A stretch of 64,000 nucleotides of DNA from Heliomarina baculiformis (GCF_019966545.1 NZ_JAIMIC010000002.1:620001-684000), one strand, 5' to 3'. Positions 27,369 to 36,090 are shown, counted from the first letter of the stretch. Numbers and translations are program-made. Notes: generated by a model not told the origin, from the sequence alone.

Positions 27369-29822
27369 TTACCGGTTGCGTGGCTTGACGCGCAGGGTCG
27401 GATCGGCCTGCGTCGGGTCCTCGGGCCAGGGATGCTTCGGGTAGCTTGCCCGCATGTCCTTGCGTACATCCGCATAGGACCCCGCCCAGAACCCCGGCAG
27501 GTCGCGGGTGATCTGGATCGGGCGCTGGGCGGGTGACAAGAGCGTGATCTTGAGCGGCACGCCGCCGCTGGTCGGGTGACGGGTGACGCCAAATACCTCT
27601 TGCAGACGTAGCGAAATTTCGGGGCCGTCCTCGCCGTAGGTGATGGGCACCTCGCGGCCCAGCGGGGTGGTGAAGCGGGCCGGTGCCTCGCGGTCGACAA
27701 GCTGTTGCTGGTCCCAGTTCAGCATCGCGCGCAGGGCAGAGAGCAGGTCGAATCCTTTCCAGTCTTGCGCGGAACGCACGCCCGAGAGCATCGGCAAAAG
27801 CCAGTCCTCGAGGCTCTCCGTCAGCGCGGCTTCGGTCATGGCGGGTAGGTCCGCGCCCTCGGCCCGAACAAGTTCGACCCGCGCGGCAAAGCGCCATGCC
27901 GCGCCTTTCAGCCGCAAGCCGAGCATACGGATTCCGTCCAGCATGGCGCGGGCGATGGCCTCCTCCGGCGCGTCTTTCCAGATCCGGTCCGAAAGGGTGA
28001 TCGCGCCGAACCTTTCCTGCTGTCGCGCCACCACGCGATTGTCGCGCCGGGACCATTCGCAGATATCGTGCCAGCCGATCTGATCCGCGAAAAGGTCGCG
28101 AATCTCGGATTCGGTGATCTGGGTGGCGAGCCGGATGCGCGCCTCACGCGGGTTGCCGTCGGTGTCGATCGCCACGAGATAGGGCGCAGTGGCGAGCGGA
28201 TCGGACTCCGCCAACACCGCGCCTTTTCCGCCCGAAAGCACATAGCGTGCGGCATCGCCCTTGCGGCGCTGGCCGATGCGGTCGGGATAGGCGAGTGCAG
28301 CCATGGTGGCGGGGCTATGCGATCCGGTCGCGCCCTTCTGACGGGCCAGACGTTTGGTTTCGGTGCGGATGCGTTCGACCACCCCCCGGTTCAGCTCATA
28401 CCGATGCTGGCGGGCAAACCCGCCGGGATCGCGCAGGGCTTTCAAGCGCAGCGTCAGATCGACGGGTGCGCCGCGCAGGGGGTCACGCTCGGCCATCAGG
28501 GCGGCAAGGGGGGCGGCGTCATTTCCGGCGACAACGAGCATATGCGCCAGACGCGGGTGAAAGGGCAGGGCAGAGAGCGCGCGCCCGTGCTCGGTAATGC
28601 GGCCCGCATCGTCCAATGCGCCCAGCATGTGCAGCAGGGTCTGCGCCTCGGTCATCGCGCCTTCGGGCGGGGCGGTCAGAAAGGGCAGATCGCCCGGCTG
28701 CGCGCCCCAGAGCGCCAGTTCCAGTGCCATACCGGTGAGGTCGGCCGCTTCGATCTCGGCCGGGGGAAAGGCGGCAAGCGCGCCTTCCTCGCCGCGGGTC
28801 CAGAGCCGGTAGCAGGTGCCTTCCGCGACGCGGCCCGCGCGGCCCCGGCGCTGTTCCGCCTCGGCGCGGGTGACGCGTTCGGTCACCAGCCGCGACATGC
28901 CCGAGCCCGGATCGAACCGCGCGCGGCGCGACTGGCCCGCATCCACCACGACGCGGATGTCCTCGATGGTGAGCGATGTTTCGGCGATGGAGGTCGCAAG
29001 GACGACTTTCCGGCCCTTGGCAAGCGGTGCAATGGCGGCGCGCTGGGCGTCGAATTTCATCGCGCCGAAGAGCGGGCGGATCTGGCATTCCTGCGGCAGA
29101 CGGGCGCTTAGCATGGTTTCGACGCGGCGGATTTCGCCCTCGCCGGGGAGGAAGACCAGAATGCCGCCGCCGGTGGGGCGGGTTTCCTTTTCGGCCTGCA
29201 CCACAAGGTCAGCCAGCGCGTCGAGCCGCCGCGCCTGTGGCCCGAGTGGGCGGTCGAGCCAGCGCGTTTCGACCGGGTAACTGCGCCCCTCGGAGGTAAC
29301 GAGCGGGGCATCCATCAGCGCGCCCACAGGCCCGGCGTCGAGCGTGGCCGACATGGCCAGCAGAATCAGGTCGTCGCGCAGGGCGCCTGCGACCTCGAGG
29401 CATAGCGCGAGGCCAAGATCGGCGTTCAGTGAGCGTTCGTGGAATTCGTCGAAGATCACTGCTCCCACGCCGGGCAGGTCCGGGACGGATTGCAGCATCC
29501 GGGTCAGGATGCCTTCGGTGACAACCTCGATCCGGGTAGCTTTAGAGGTCCTGGATTCGCCGCGAATGCGATAGCCGACCCTCTGCCCGACCGGTTCGCC
29601 AAGGCTTTCGGCCATGCGCTCTGCCGCGGCGCGGGCGGCAAGGCGGCGGGGTTCGAGCATGACGATGCGGCCCTGCGTCAAACCGGCGTCGAGCATAGCA
29701 AGCGGCACGCGGGTCGTCTTGCCCGCGCCGGGGGGCGCCTGCAGCACGGCGCGGCCACGGTCGCGCAGGGCGTCGATCAGATCGGGCAGGGCCGCTTCGA
29801 TGGGCAGGGTGGTTTTTGACAT
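27369..29822 (-). CDS. hrpB: ATP-dependent helicase HrpB
   Basis: HrpB is a DEAH-box helicase of superfamily 2 with a poorly known RNA-related role. The 817-residue product has Walker A LQAPPGAGKTTRVPLAM, motif II IFDEFHERSLNADLGL, motif III AMSATLD, LVFLPG-like GGILVFLPGEGEIRRVE, motif V ATSIAETSLTIEDIRVV and motif VI EQRRGRAGRVAEGTCYRLW, followed by the HrpB-specific C-terminal region. I chose ATG 29822, giving MSKTTLPIEAALPDLIDAL; a longer frame to 29876 adds a poorly conserved leader. It is divergent from meaB. Confidence 0.93.
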   Translation of the reverse strand: MSKTTLPIEAALPDLIDALRDRGRAVLQAPPGAGKTTRVPLAMLDAGLTQGRIVMLEPRRLAARAAAERMAESLGEPVGQRVGYRIRGESRTSKATRIEVVTEGILTRMLQSVPDLPGVGAVIFDEFHERSLNADLGLALCLEVAGALRDDLILLAMSATLDAGPVGALMDAPLVTSEGRSYPVETRWLDRPLGPQARRLDALADLVVQAEKETRPTGGGILVFLPGEGEIRRVETMLSARLPQECQIRPLFGAMKFDAQRAAIAPLAKGRKVVLATSIAETSLTIEDIRVVVDAGQSRRARFDPGSGMSRLVTERVTRAEAEQRRGRAGRVAEGTCYRLWTRGEEGALAAFPPAEIEAADLTGMALELALWGAQPGDLPFLTAPPEGAMTEAQTLLHMLGALDDAGRITEHGRALSALPFHPRLAHMLVVAGNDAAPLAALMAERDPLRGAPVDLTLRLKALRDPGGFARQHRYELNRGVVERIRTETKRLARQKGATGSHSPATMAALAYPDRIGQRRKGDAARYVLSGGKGAVLAESDPLATAPYLVAIDTDGNPREARIRLATQITESEIRDLFADQIGWHDICEWSRRDNRVVARQQERFGAITLSDRIWKDAPEEAIARAMLDGIRMLGLRLKGAAWRFAARVELVRAEGADLPAMTEAALTESLEDWLLPMLSGVRSAQDWKGFDLLSALRAMLNWDQQQLVDREAPARFTTPLGREVPITYGEDGPEISLRLQEVFGVTRHPTSGGVPLKITLLSPAQRPIQITRDLPGFWAGSYADVRKDMRASYPKHPWPEDPTQADPTLRVKPRNR

Positions 29823-29926
29823 GGCTCGCTTATCGCCAAAGCGGCGGGCAAGGTCCAGCGGGGCGGCTCTGGACATTGCGGGGCTCGATGCGTCATGTAT
29901 CCGAGGCGAAAAGACGGGACGCAGGC

Positions 29927-30919
29927 ATGGATATCAAAGAGCTGGGCGCAAAGATCCTTACGGGCGACCGGCGCGCTCTGGCGCGGGCAATCACGCTGGT
30001 GGAAAGCCGCCGCGACGATCATCGCGCCGCCGCCGGAGAGCTGCTGGACGAATTGGCAGGGTCAGGGCGCGAGGCGCTGCGGATCGGACTTTCCGGTACG
30101 CCGGGGGTGGGCAAATCCACCTTTATCGAGAGTTTCGGCATGATGCTGACCGCGCAGGGGCTGCGCGTCGCGGTGCTGGCCGTCGATCCGTCGAGCGCGC
30201 GCTCGGGCGGATCGATCCTGGGCGACAAGACCCGGATGGACCGTCTGTCGCGCGATCCGAACGCCTTTATCCGGCCCTCGCCCAGCCAGACGCATCTGGG
30301 CGGAGTGGCGCGCCGCTCACGCGAGGCGGTGGCGCTGTGCGAGGCGGCGGGGTTCGACGTGGTGCTGATTGAAACCGTGGGTGTTGGTCAGTCGGAAACC
30401 GTGGTCGCGGAAATGTCCGATCTGTTCGTGCTCTTGCTGGCCCCGGCGGGCGGCGACGAATTGCAGGGCGTCAAACGTGGTATCATGGAGATGGCCGACC
30501 TGATACTTGTGAACAAAGCCGATGGCGATCTGAAACCCGCTGCGATGCGCACCTGCAGCGATTACGCGGGCGCGCTGCGGCTCTTGCGCAAACGCCCGCA
30601 GGATCCCGAGGGTTTTCCCAAGGCGCTGATGGTTTCGGCTGTCGAGGAAAGCGGTCTGGACAAGGCCTGGGAAGAAATGCGCGCGCTGACCGACTGGCGG
30701 CGCGAGAACGGTCACTGGCAGGGACGGCGGGCGGCGCAGGCGCGGTACTGGTTCCGGCAGGAGGTGCAGCAGGCGCTGATGTCGCAGCTTGAAACTCCGG
30801 CGATGCGCGCGCTGATGGAAGAGCTTGGCGACAAGGTGGCCGACGGCGATATGGCCCCGGTCATGGCGGCGCGCGAAATCCTTGGCAGGGTGGGTGAAAC
30901 GCCTGCCGAGCCGGACTAG
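29927..30919 (+). CDS. meaB: Methylmalonyl-CoA mutase-associated GTPase MeaB
   Basis: MeaB is a G3E-family GTPase chaperone that protects methylmalonyl-CoA (or ethylmalonyl-CoA) mutase and gates B12 loading. The 330-residue protein shows the P-loop GLSGTPGVGKSTFIES, AVLAVDPSSARSGGSILGDKTRM, FIRPSPSQTHLGGVAR, IETVGVGQSE and the guanine motif LVNKADGD. ATG 29927 is supported by the conserved MDIKELGAKILTGDRRALARAI start. The mutase gene is not in the window, but propionyl-CoA synthetase (prpE) is, about 18 kb away. Confidence 0.94.
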   Translation: MDIKELGAKILTGDRRALARAITLVESRRDDHRAAAGELLDELAGSGREALRIGLSGTPGVGKSTFIESFGMMLTAQGLRVAVLAVDPSSARSGGSILGDKTRMDRLSRDPNAFIRPSPSQTHLGGVARRSREAVALCEAAGFDVVLIETVGVGQSETVVAEMSDLFVLLLAPAGGDELQGVKRGIMEMADLILVNKADGDLKPAAMRTCSDYAGALRLLRKRPQDPEGFPKALMVSAVEESGLDKAWEEMRALTDWRRENGHWQGRRAAQARYWFRQEVQQALMSQLETPAMRALMEELGDKVADGDMAPVMAAREILGRVGETPAEPD

Positions 30920-30951
30920 GGCGGATTTGCCGGGAAAGCCGGTCTTCGCCC

Positions 30952-30980
30952 TTGACGCTTGCTGCGATTCCCCCTAAACG
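30952..30980 (+). promoter_or_regulatory. rpmB promoter
   Basis: TTGACG (30952-30957) and TAAACG (30975-30980) are separated by exactly 17 bp, about 95 bases before rpmB. The pair has the look of a strong vegetative promoter of this group. Confidence 0.65.
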
Positions 30981-31073
30981 CAGCAAACGAATTCAGGGCG
31001 CGGCGATTTGCGGCGTCCTTATGTTTTGACCGGGCCACCTGACGCGCCCGATGACGAACCAGAGGATGATCTC

Positions 31074-31361
31074 ATGTCGCGCGTTTGCGAATTGACCGGA
31101 AAAGGCCCGATGTCTGGCAACAATGTCAGCCACGCCAACAACAAAACCCGTCGGCGTTTCCTGCCGAACCTGAACGATGTTACCCTGCAGTCCGAAACGC
31201 TCGGTCGCGGCATCAAGATGCGCATCTCCGCATCTGCGCTGCGCAGCGTTGACCACCGCGGTGGGCTCGACAAGTTCCTTGCAAAAGCCAAGGACACTGA
31301 ACTGTCGACCCGCGTTCTGAAGATCAAGAAAGAGATCGCCAAAGCTTCCGCTTCGGCCTGA
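31074..31361 (+). CDS. rpmB: 50S ribosomal protein L28
   Basis: L28 is a component of the large ribosomal subunit. The 95-residue protein begins [20 protein letters not shown], with the conserved K-T-R-R-R-F-x-P-N-L block, and ends in a Lys- and Ala-rich helix; this length is usual for alphaproteobacteria. The ATG at 31074 is preceded by AGAGGATGA. A strong promoter precedes it and a strong terminator follows, so it is monocistronic. Confidence 0.97.
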   Translation: MSRVCELTGKGPMSGNNVSHANNKTRRRFLPNLNDVTLQSETLGRGIKMRISASALRSVDHRGGLDKFLAKAKDTELSTRVLKIKKEIAKASASA

Positions 31362-31386
31362 TCCGTTTCTGACGATCACGAAATGC

Positions 31387-31412
31387 AAAGCTCCGCTCCG
31401 GCGGGGCTTTTT
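31387..31412 (+). terminator. Terminator after rpmB
   Basis: AAAGCTCCGC (31387-31396) pairs with GCGGGGCTTT (31401-31410) with one G-U pair and a TCCG loop. The 3' arm runs into five T residues. Confidence 0.85.
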
Positions 31413-31457
31413 GCGCTTGTCGCGTCTGTCGGAATAAAACGTAACGAGGAGAGAACC

Positions 31458-31895
31458 ATGTCGGTGAAAACGATCCTGCTGGGGGGCGTCATGGCGGCGC
31501 TGGCGTCTGTGGCGATGGCCGGAGAGAGCATCGAGGTCCGCGACGGTTACCTGATCACATCGCGCCCGAACGCGCCCACGGCGGCGGCCTTCATGGAACT
31601 TGCGAACAGCGGCGATCAGGATGACCGGCTGGTGTCGGCCGCGAGCGAGGCCGCCTCGATGGTGGCGCTGCATACGCATGATGTCGACGACAACGGCGTG
31701 GCCCGGATGGGAGAGATCGAGGGTGGTCTGCCCGTAACCGCTGGGTCGACGCGCGCGTTGGAACGGGGCGGCGACCATATCATGCTGATGGGATTGACGC
31801 GCCCGCTGAATGATGGCGACACGGTGCCTGTCACGCTGACCTTTGAGCGGGCAGGCGAGATCACCATCGACCTGCCGGTCAATCCGGCCCGTTAA
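31458..31895 (+). CDS. PCu(A)C family periplasmic copper chaperone
   Basis: These chaperones deliver Cu(I) to the CuA centre of cytochrome c oxidase. The 145-residue precursor has a signal peptide ending at AMAGE. The Cu-binding pattern H-x10-M-x20-H-x-M is visible as ALHTHDVDDNGVARMGEIEG followed by ERGGDHIMLMGL. GGAGAGAACC precedes the ATG at 31458. Its stop codon overlaps the stop of the convergent sirtuin gene. No oxidase genes are in the window. Confidence 0.88.
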   Translation: MSVKTILLGGVMAALASVAMAGESIEVRDGYLITSRPNAPTAAAFMELANSGDQDDRLVSAASEAASMVALHTHDVDDNGVARMGEIEGGLPVTAGSTRALERGGDHIMLMGLTRPLNDGDTVPVTLTFERAGEITIDLPVNPAR

Positions 31896-32602
31896 GACCC
31901 CAATAGCTCGCTGACCCAGGCCGGGACGGTCTGTCCCGCCGGGCCCGGGCGGGTTTCTGCGAAATCGGACACGACGGCGGACGGGTCAAGGTTCAGCTCG
32001 ATCGTGTGAGCGCCCGCAGCGGCAGCTTCCTGCACAAAGGCGGCGGCGGGGTAGACCTGACCCGAGGTGCCGATGGCGGCGAACAGATCCGCCTCGGCGA
32101 GATGGGCAAAGATTTCCTCCATGTGATAGGGCATTTCGCCGAACCAGACGACATCGGGCCGTGCGCTCGGGTTGGCGCATTGAGGGCAGGGCTCTCCGAC
32201 CGCCATGCTCTCGGGGGCGGCCCACCGGTGGCCACAGGTGGCGCAGAGCGCCCCGGCCAGTTCACCATGCATGTGGATGACCGATTCAGATCCGCCCGCT
32301 TCGTGCAGCGCATCGACATTCTGGGTGACGATCACCACCTCGCCCGGCCATTCCCGCTGCAACCGGGCCAGCGCCTGATGGGCGGGGTTAGGTTCTGCTT
32401 TTGCGGCGGCCTGACGGCGCTGGTTGTAAAACTCCTGAACCAGCGCGGGGTTGCGGGCAAAGCCCTCGGGCGTGGCGACGTCCTCGATCCGATGCTGCGA
32501 CCAAAGCCCGCCCTCGTCGCGGAACGTGCCCATGCCGCTTTCGGCGGATATGCCCGCCCCGGTCAGGATGACGATTTTTTCGGGTCTTCTCTGGCTGGTC
32601 AT
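31892..32602 (-). CDS. cobB: NAD-dependent protein deacylase (sirtuin, CobB type)
   Basis: Sirtuins remove acyl groups from lysines using NAD; CobB regulates acetyl-CoA synthetase in many bacteria. The 236-residue product has the NAD motif LTGAGISAESGMGTFRDEGG, TQNVDALHEAGGS, the catalytic His in IHMHGEL, four zinc Cys (CATC and CPQC) and PDVVWFGEMPY. The Tyr and Arg of the desuccinylase type are not clear. ATG 32602 gives the standard N-terminus. It is divergent from the phosphatase gene. A link to the acyl-CoA synthetases elsewhere in the window is plausible but unproven. Confidence 0.9.
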   Translation of the reverse strand: MTSQRRPEKIVILTGAGISAESGMGTFRDEGGLWSQHRIEDVATPEGFARNPALVQEFYNQRRQAAAKAEPNPAHQALARLQREWPGEVVIVTQNVDALHEAGGSESVIHMHGELAGALCATCGHRWAAPESMAVGEPCPQCANPSARPDVVWFGEMPYHMEEIFAHLAEADLFAAIGTSGQVYPAAAFVQEAAAAGAHTIELNLDPSAVVSDFAETRPGPAGQTVPAWVSELLGS

Positions 32603-32657
32603 GGCAGGCGCTTTCACTTTAGTCTCTTGCCCGGACCCTAACCAAGAGCGATGCCTG

Positions 32658-33146
32658 ATGCCCAGAAGAATTCTCTTTGTTTGCCTTGGCAATATCTGCC
32701 GTTCTCCCGCCGCCGAAGGGGTAATGCGGGTGCGTCTGCCGGGGTATGAATACGACAGCGCGGGCACCTCGGGCTGGCATGTCGGAGAGCCGCCCTACCC
32801 GCCGATGCGCCGGGCCGCCGCCGAGCGCGGCTATCCTATCGACGATTTCAGGGCACGGCAGTTTTCGCCCGGTGATTTCGACGCCTTCGACCTTATCGTG
32901 ACGATGGATGACGACAATCTTGCGGCGGTCGAGGCGATGCGTCCGCAAGGGTCTGACACGCGGGTTCTGCGCTGCGTCGATTTCCTGACCGCCCCGGTGA
33001 GCGATCATGTGCCCGATCCCTATCATACCGGCGATTTCGAAACTGTTCTGGATATGCTGGAAGAGGCCGCGCCCGGTTTGGAACTGGCGATGAAGCAGGC
33101 AGAAACGGGCGGAGTATTAAGCAAAACCAAATCTGGGCGGTCCTGA
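32658..33146 (+). CDS. Low-molecular-weight protein tyrosine phosphatase
   Basis: The 162-residue product begins RILFVCLGNICRSPAAEGV, which contains the C-x5-R-S phosphatase P-loop, and has the catalytic general acid in DHVPDPYHTGD. This is the complete cysteine-dependent low-molecular-weight PTP fold. In bacteria these enzymes act on tyrosine kinases of polysaccharide export or as arsenate reductases; with no such genes near, the substrate is unknown. The C-terminal tail LSKTKSGRS is not part of the fold. Confidence 0.92.
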   Translation: MPRRILFVCLGNICRSPAAEGVMRVRLPGYEYDSAGTSGWHVGEPPYPPMRRAAAERGYPIDDFRARQFSPGDFDAFDLIVTMDDDNLAAVEAMRPQGSDTRVLRCVDFLTAPVSDHVPDPYHTGDFETVLDMLEEAAPGLELAMKQAETGGVLSKTKSGRS

Positions 33147-33195
33147 TTCGGAATCTCACATCTTGGCCATTGTCTTGCCGTGATCGCGTGCGTTG

Positions 33196-33303
33196 ATGGA
33201 TGAAACGCAGCCTTTGACGTGGTTTCATGCGATCAGCGACACGCATATCCAGACCGACAGCGCGGAGGGTTTTGGCCCGCTCGCACGGATCAGGAGTCGA
33301 TGA
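33196..33303 (+). pseudogene. Truncated metallophosphoesterase N-terminus
   Basis: A 35-codon frame reads MDETQPLTWFHAISDTHI and then stops at 33301, inside the 3' end of the convergent LysR gene. The string FHAISDTHI is the first metal-binding motif (D-x-H) of calcineurin-like phosphoesterases, which normally run for 200 or more further residues. I read it as the relic of a gene cut by arrival of the LysR/dehydrogenase module. It could also be chance; there is no clear ribosome-binding site. Confidence 0.4.
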
Positions 33304-34255
33304 CGCTGAAACGTCCCGACAGCCACGGGAGCTGCGTCAGCGCCGGATCGATCACGTGGTTCTGCACGAGTTGCCGCATCGTGCGGGAGACGTCGCGGGG
33401 CACCTGATCGACCCAGTCGGTCCCGGCGAAAAGCGAGATATTGCGCGAAAAGGCTCCGAAGGGCAGCGGGAACACATCGATGTCCGGGTGCGAACGCGCC
33501 GCGCGCATATAGCCGAGTGGCGTGGTGATCGCCCAGCCGATACGCCGCGCCACCATCGCCATCAGGGCCGGGTTCGAGCCGATCTCAAAACGGGTTTCAA
33601 AATCGAGTTTCTGGCGCGCCAGATGGGCTTCGATTTGCCGGGCGATCAGCTGGTCGCGGCTGTAGCGCAGCAACGGAAGCTCGGCCAGATCGCCCATGAT
33701 ATCGTTCTTGTTGCGCACGATCCCATGCGGCGCGACGAGGATGAAAGGGTCACGCACGATCGGGTATTCGGTTATGCCTGGCGCCACATCGCCGGTGCTT
33801 GCGGCCACCGCCATGTGCAATTCGCGCGCCTTCATCGCCTCCTGGATCTGCGTGCTCGACGCGGTGATCAGCTTGAAGCGGCACTTGGTCAGGCTTTCGG
33901 CCAGAACGGTGGCAAGGCGCGGCGTAAGATCGCTGTCGAAATCGTCGATCAGCCCGACAGAGAGCGTGCTGAGATGGCTGAGATCCATCACCGTCAACTC
34001 GCTTTGGGCAAGGCGCAGTTCGTTCAGCACAGCCTCGGTACGCGTGAGAAAGCTGCGACCGGCGGGGGTGACGCGCATGGGGCGGCGGCTGTGGTCCACC
34101 AGTTCGGTGCCCAGCGCGGTTTCGAGATTGCGCAACTGCTGGCTCACGGCGGGCTGGCTGAGGCCGGTTATATCGGCCGCCTGCGCCACCGATCCCGTCG
34201 AGGCCAGCGCCTCGAAAACTTCGAGCCCGCGCAGGGTGACACCTTTGATAAGCAG
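33290..34255 (-). CDS. LysR family transcriptional regulator
   Basis: The N-terminal helix-turn-helix is LRGLEVFEALASTGSVAQAADITGLSQPAVSQQLRNLE, followed by the linker and a periplasmic-binding-like effector domain. The length from this start is 321 residues. I favour a CTG start at 34255: a perfect GGAGGT (34268-34263) lies seven bases upstream, and the resulting start LLIKGVTLRGLEVF has the usual LysR spacing. The only in-frame alternative upstream is a TTG at 34309 without a ribosome-binding site, and it would place a palindromic operator inside the gene. It is divergent from a HisD-like dehydrogenase, which it probably controls. Confidence 0.85.
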   Translation of the reverse strand: MLIKGVTLRGLEVFEALASTGSVAQAADITGLSQPAVSQQLRNLETALGTELVDHSRRPMRVTPAGRSFLTRTEAVLNELRLAQSELTVMDLSHLSTLSVGLIDDFDSDLTPRLATVLAESLTKCRFKLITASSTQIQEAMKARELHMAVAASTGDVAPGITEYPIVRDPFILVAPHGIVRNKNDIMGDLAELPLLRYSRDQLIARQIEAHLARQKLDFETRFEIGSNPALMAMVARRIGWAITTPLGYMRAARSHPDIDVFPLPFGAFSRNISLFAGTDWVDQVPRDVSRTMRQLVQNHVIDPALTQLPWLSGRFSVIDS

Positions 34256-34271
34256 CTTTTTGACCTCCGGG

Positions 34272-34290
34272 GTTTCACTATTTGTGAAAC
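34272..34290. promoter_or_regulatory. Perfect 19-bp dyad in the LysR / dehydrogenase divergon
   Basis: GTTTCAC (34272-34278) and GTGAAAC (34284-34290) form a perfect inverted repeat with a 5-bp TATTT spacer. It contains the T-N11-A core expected for LysR-type binding sites and lies between the two divergent starts. It is the likely operator for the adjacent LysR protein. Confidence 0.65.
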
Positions 34291-34332
34291 TCCGGCTGTT
34301 AAGGGTCAAGGGCCAAATCCGAAAGGCTCCGC

Positions 34333-35640
34333 ATGATGGCGACGCAATATCTCAAGCAATCCGCGATTCCCGATCATGGGTCGGACGAACAGACTGTTGC
34401 GATCGTGCAGTCGATGCTGGCCCGGATCGCCGAAGAGGGCGAGGCCGCGGTTCGGGACTATGCCGAAACGCTGGACGGCTGGACCGGGCCGATTGTCGTG
34501 ACCGAGGCGCAGATCGAGGCAGCTGCGGGACAACTGCCCGAGGATCTCAAGGCTGACATACGCTATGCACATGAAAACATTCGCGCCTTTGCCCTTGCCC
34601 AGCGGGCCAGCGCGCATGACATGGAAATAGAACTGCGCCCCGGACTTTTTGCCGGTCAGCGCCATATTCCGCTGACCACCGCCGGTTGCTACGTGCCGGG
34701 CGGGCGCTATGCGCATATCGCTTCGGCGCTGATGTCGATCACCACGGCGCGGGCGGCGGGTGTGAGCAGTGTGATCGCCTGCACGCCGGCGCGCGGTGCC
34801 GAGGGGCCGGCCCCGGCCGTGCTTTACGCGATGCAGCTTGCCGGGGCGGATCGCATCCTGACCCTGGGCGGTGTGCAGGGGATCGCCGCTTTGGCGCATG
34901 GCCTGTTCGGCGGTGCGCCCGCCGATATTCTCGTGGGCCCGGGCAACCAGTTCGTGGCCGAGGCCAAGCGCCAGATGTTTGGCCCTGTCGGCATCGACAT
35001 GTTCGCGGGGCCGACGGATTCCCTGATTGTGGCCGATGACACGGCGGATGCGCTGACCGTGGCCTGGGATCTTGTGGGGCAGGCGGAACATGGCGCCAAT
35101 TCGCCGGTCACGCTGATCACCGACGACGCAAGCCTTGCGCGCGACGTGATGCGGGTGGTGCCGCGCTGTATCGCCGAATTGCCGGAGTCGAACGCGCAGG
35201 CCGCTCGTGCCGCCTGGGAAGCGATGGGCGAGGTGATCCTGTGCGAAGACCGCGAGGAAATGGCCGTTCAGGCCGATCTTGCAGGGCCCGAGCATCTGCA
35301 TGTGCAGGCCCGCGACCTAGACTGGTGGAAAGATCGTCTGCGGTCCTACGGCTCGCTGTTCCTTGGTGAGAACACCACTGTTGCCTTTGGCGACAAAGCC
35401 GCCGGGCCGAACCATGTGCTGCCCACGGCGGGGGCGGCGCGGTATACGGGCGGGCTGAGCGTGCACAAATTCCTCAAGACCGTCACATGGCAACGGGTCG
35501 AGGATCAGGCGCTGCCCGATCTGGCGCAGGCCACCGCAAATATCTCGCGCCACGAGGGGATGGAAGGCCACGCCCGCACCGCCGACATCCGGCTGGACCG
35601 GTTCAGTCCGCCGCCGATGGTTGCCAATAGTGGTAGTTAG
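34333..35640 (+). CDS. Histidinol dehydrogenase-family enzyme, HpsN-like
   Basis: The 435-residue protein has the full HisD fold: AGCYVPGGRYAHIASALMS, GGVQGIAALAHGLFG, VGPGNQFVAEAKRQ, zinc ligands in VGQAEHG, the catalytic pair in GPEHLHV, FGDKAAGPNHVLPT and a C-terminal His. Its context (a LysR partner, no other his genes) argues against histidine synthesis. HisD paralogues such as HpsN oxidise other alcohols, for example dihydroxypropanesulfonate in roseobacters, with NAD. The substrate here is inference. Start may be ATG 34333 or 34336; AAAGG lies at 34322. Confidence 0.82.
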   Translation: MMATQYLKQSAIPDHGSDEQTVAIVQSMLARIAEEGEAAVRDYAETLDGWTGPIVVTEAQIEAAAGQLPEDLKADIRYAHENIRAFALAQRASAHDMEIELRPGLFAGQRHIPLTTAGCYVPGGRYAHIASALMSITTARAAGVSSVIACTPARGAEGPAPAVLYAMQLAGADRILTLGGVQGIAALAHGLFGGAPADILVGPGNQFVAEAKRQMFGPVGIDMFAGPTDSLIVADDTADALTVAWDLVGQAEHGANSPVTLITDDASLARDVMRVVPRCIAELPESNAQAARAAWEAMGEVILCEDREEMAVQADLAGPEHLHVQARDLDWWKDRLRSYGSLFLGENTTVAFGDKAAGPNHVLPTAGAARYTGGLSVHKFLKTVTWQRVEDQALPDLAQATANISRHEGMEGHARTADIRLDRFSPPPMVANSGS

Positions 35641-35643
35641 GCC

Positions 35644-35979
35644 TCAGGTGCAAATCTTGGCAGCCTGATCGCCAAAATCGCGCCAGCGTTTCCAGAATGC
35701 GGAATGGGAGCTGCTGCTTGACTGACGGATTTCCTGTGCCGCGTGAGGATCGCCGAAAAAGCTGGCGCCAAGACGTTGATCGCTACCAGAAAGCGTCTGG
35801 TTGGCGACGCTTTGCACGCAGCTGCACCGTTGAACCGTCGCGCCCTTGCGCCCCTGTTCAAGACAGGCGGAGTTGATCGGCCCGCCGACAACCCGTGTCA
35901 TTCCGCCGTGCCCGCGCTGCCCGCCGCCACAAGCCCCAAGCGCCGTGACCGCCAGTGCCAAAACCAACATACCCTTCAT
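35644..35979 (-). CDS. Small lipoprotein of unknown function
   Basis: The 111-residue precursor has a lipoprotein signal MKGMLVLALAVTALGAC with the lipid-bearing Cys at residue 17. The mature part contains a Cys cluster (QRCSCVQSVANQTL), then DQRLGASFFGDPHAAQEIRQ and HSAFWKRWRDFGDQAAKIC. I recall this pattern from Rhodobacterales proteins that databases label arginine transporter without evidence. It is probably an envelope protein with disulfides. The gene is convergent with the dehydrogenase, with three bases between the stops. Confidence 0.8.
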   Translation of the reverse strand: MKGMLVLALAVTALGACGGGQRGHGGMTRVVGGPINSACLEQGRKGATVQRCSCVQSVANQTLSGSDQRLGASFFGDPHAAQEIRQSSSSSHSAFWKRWRDFGDQAAKICT

Positions 35980-36090
35980 GCAAACTGCCCTTTTTTCGCC
36001 TGCGTTTTATCCCTGCCGGTGTATCCCCGGCTGCGGCGCAATATGAAGCATTCCGGGCAGTGGTTCAATCTGGTTGACCGATCAAGGACT

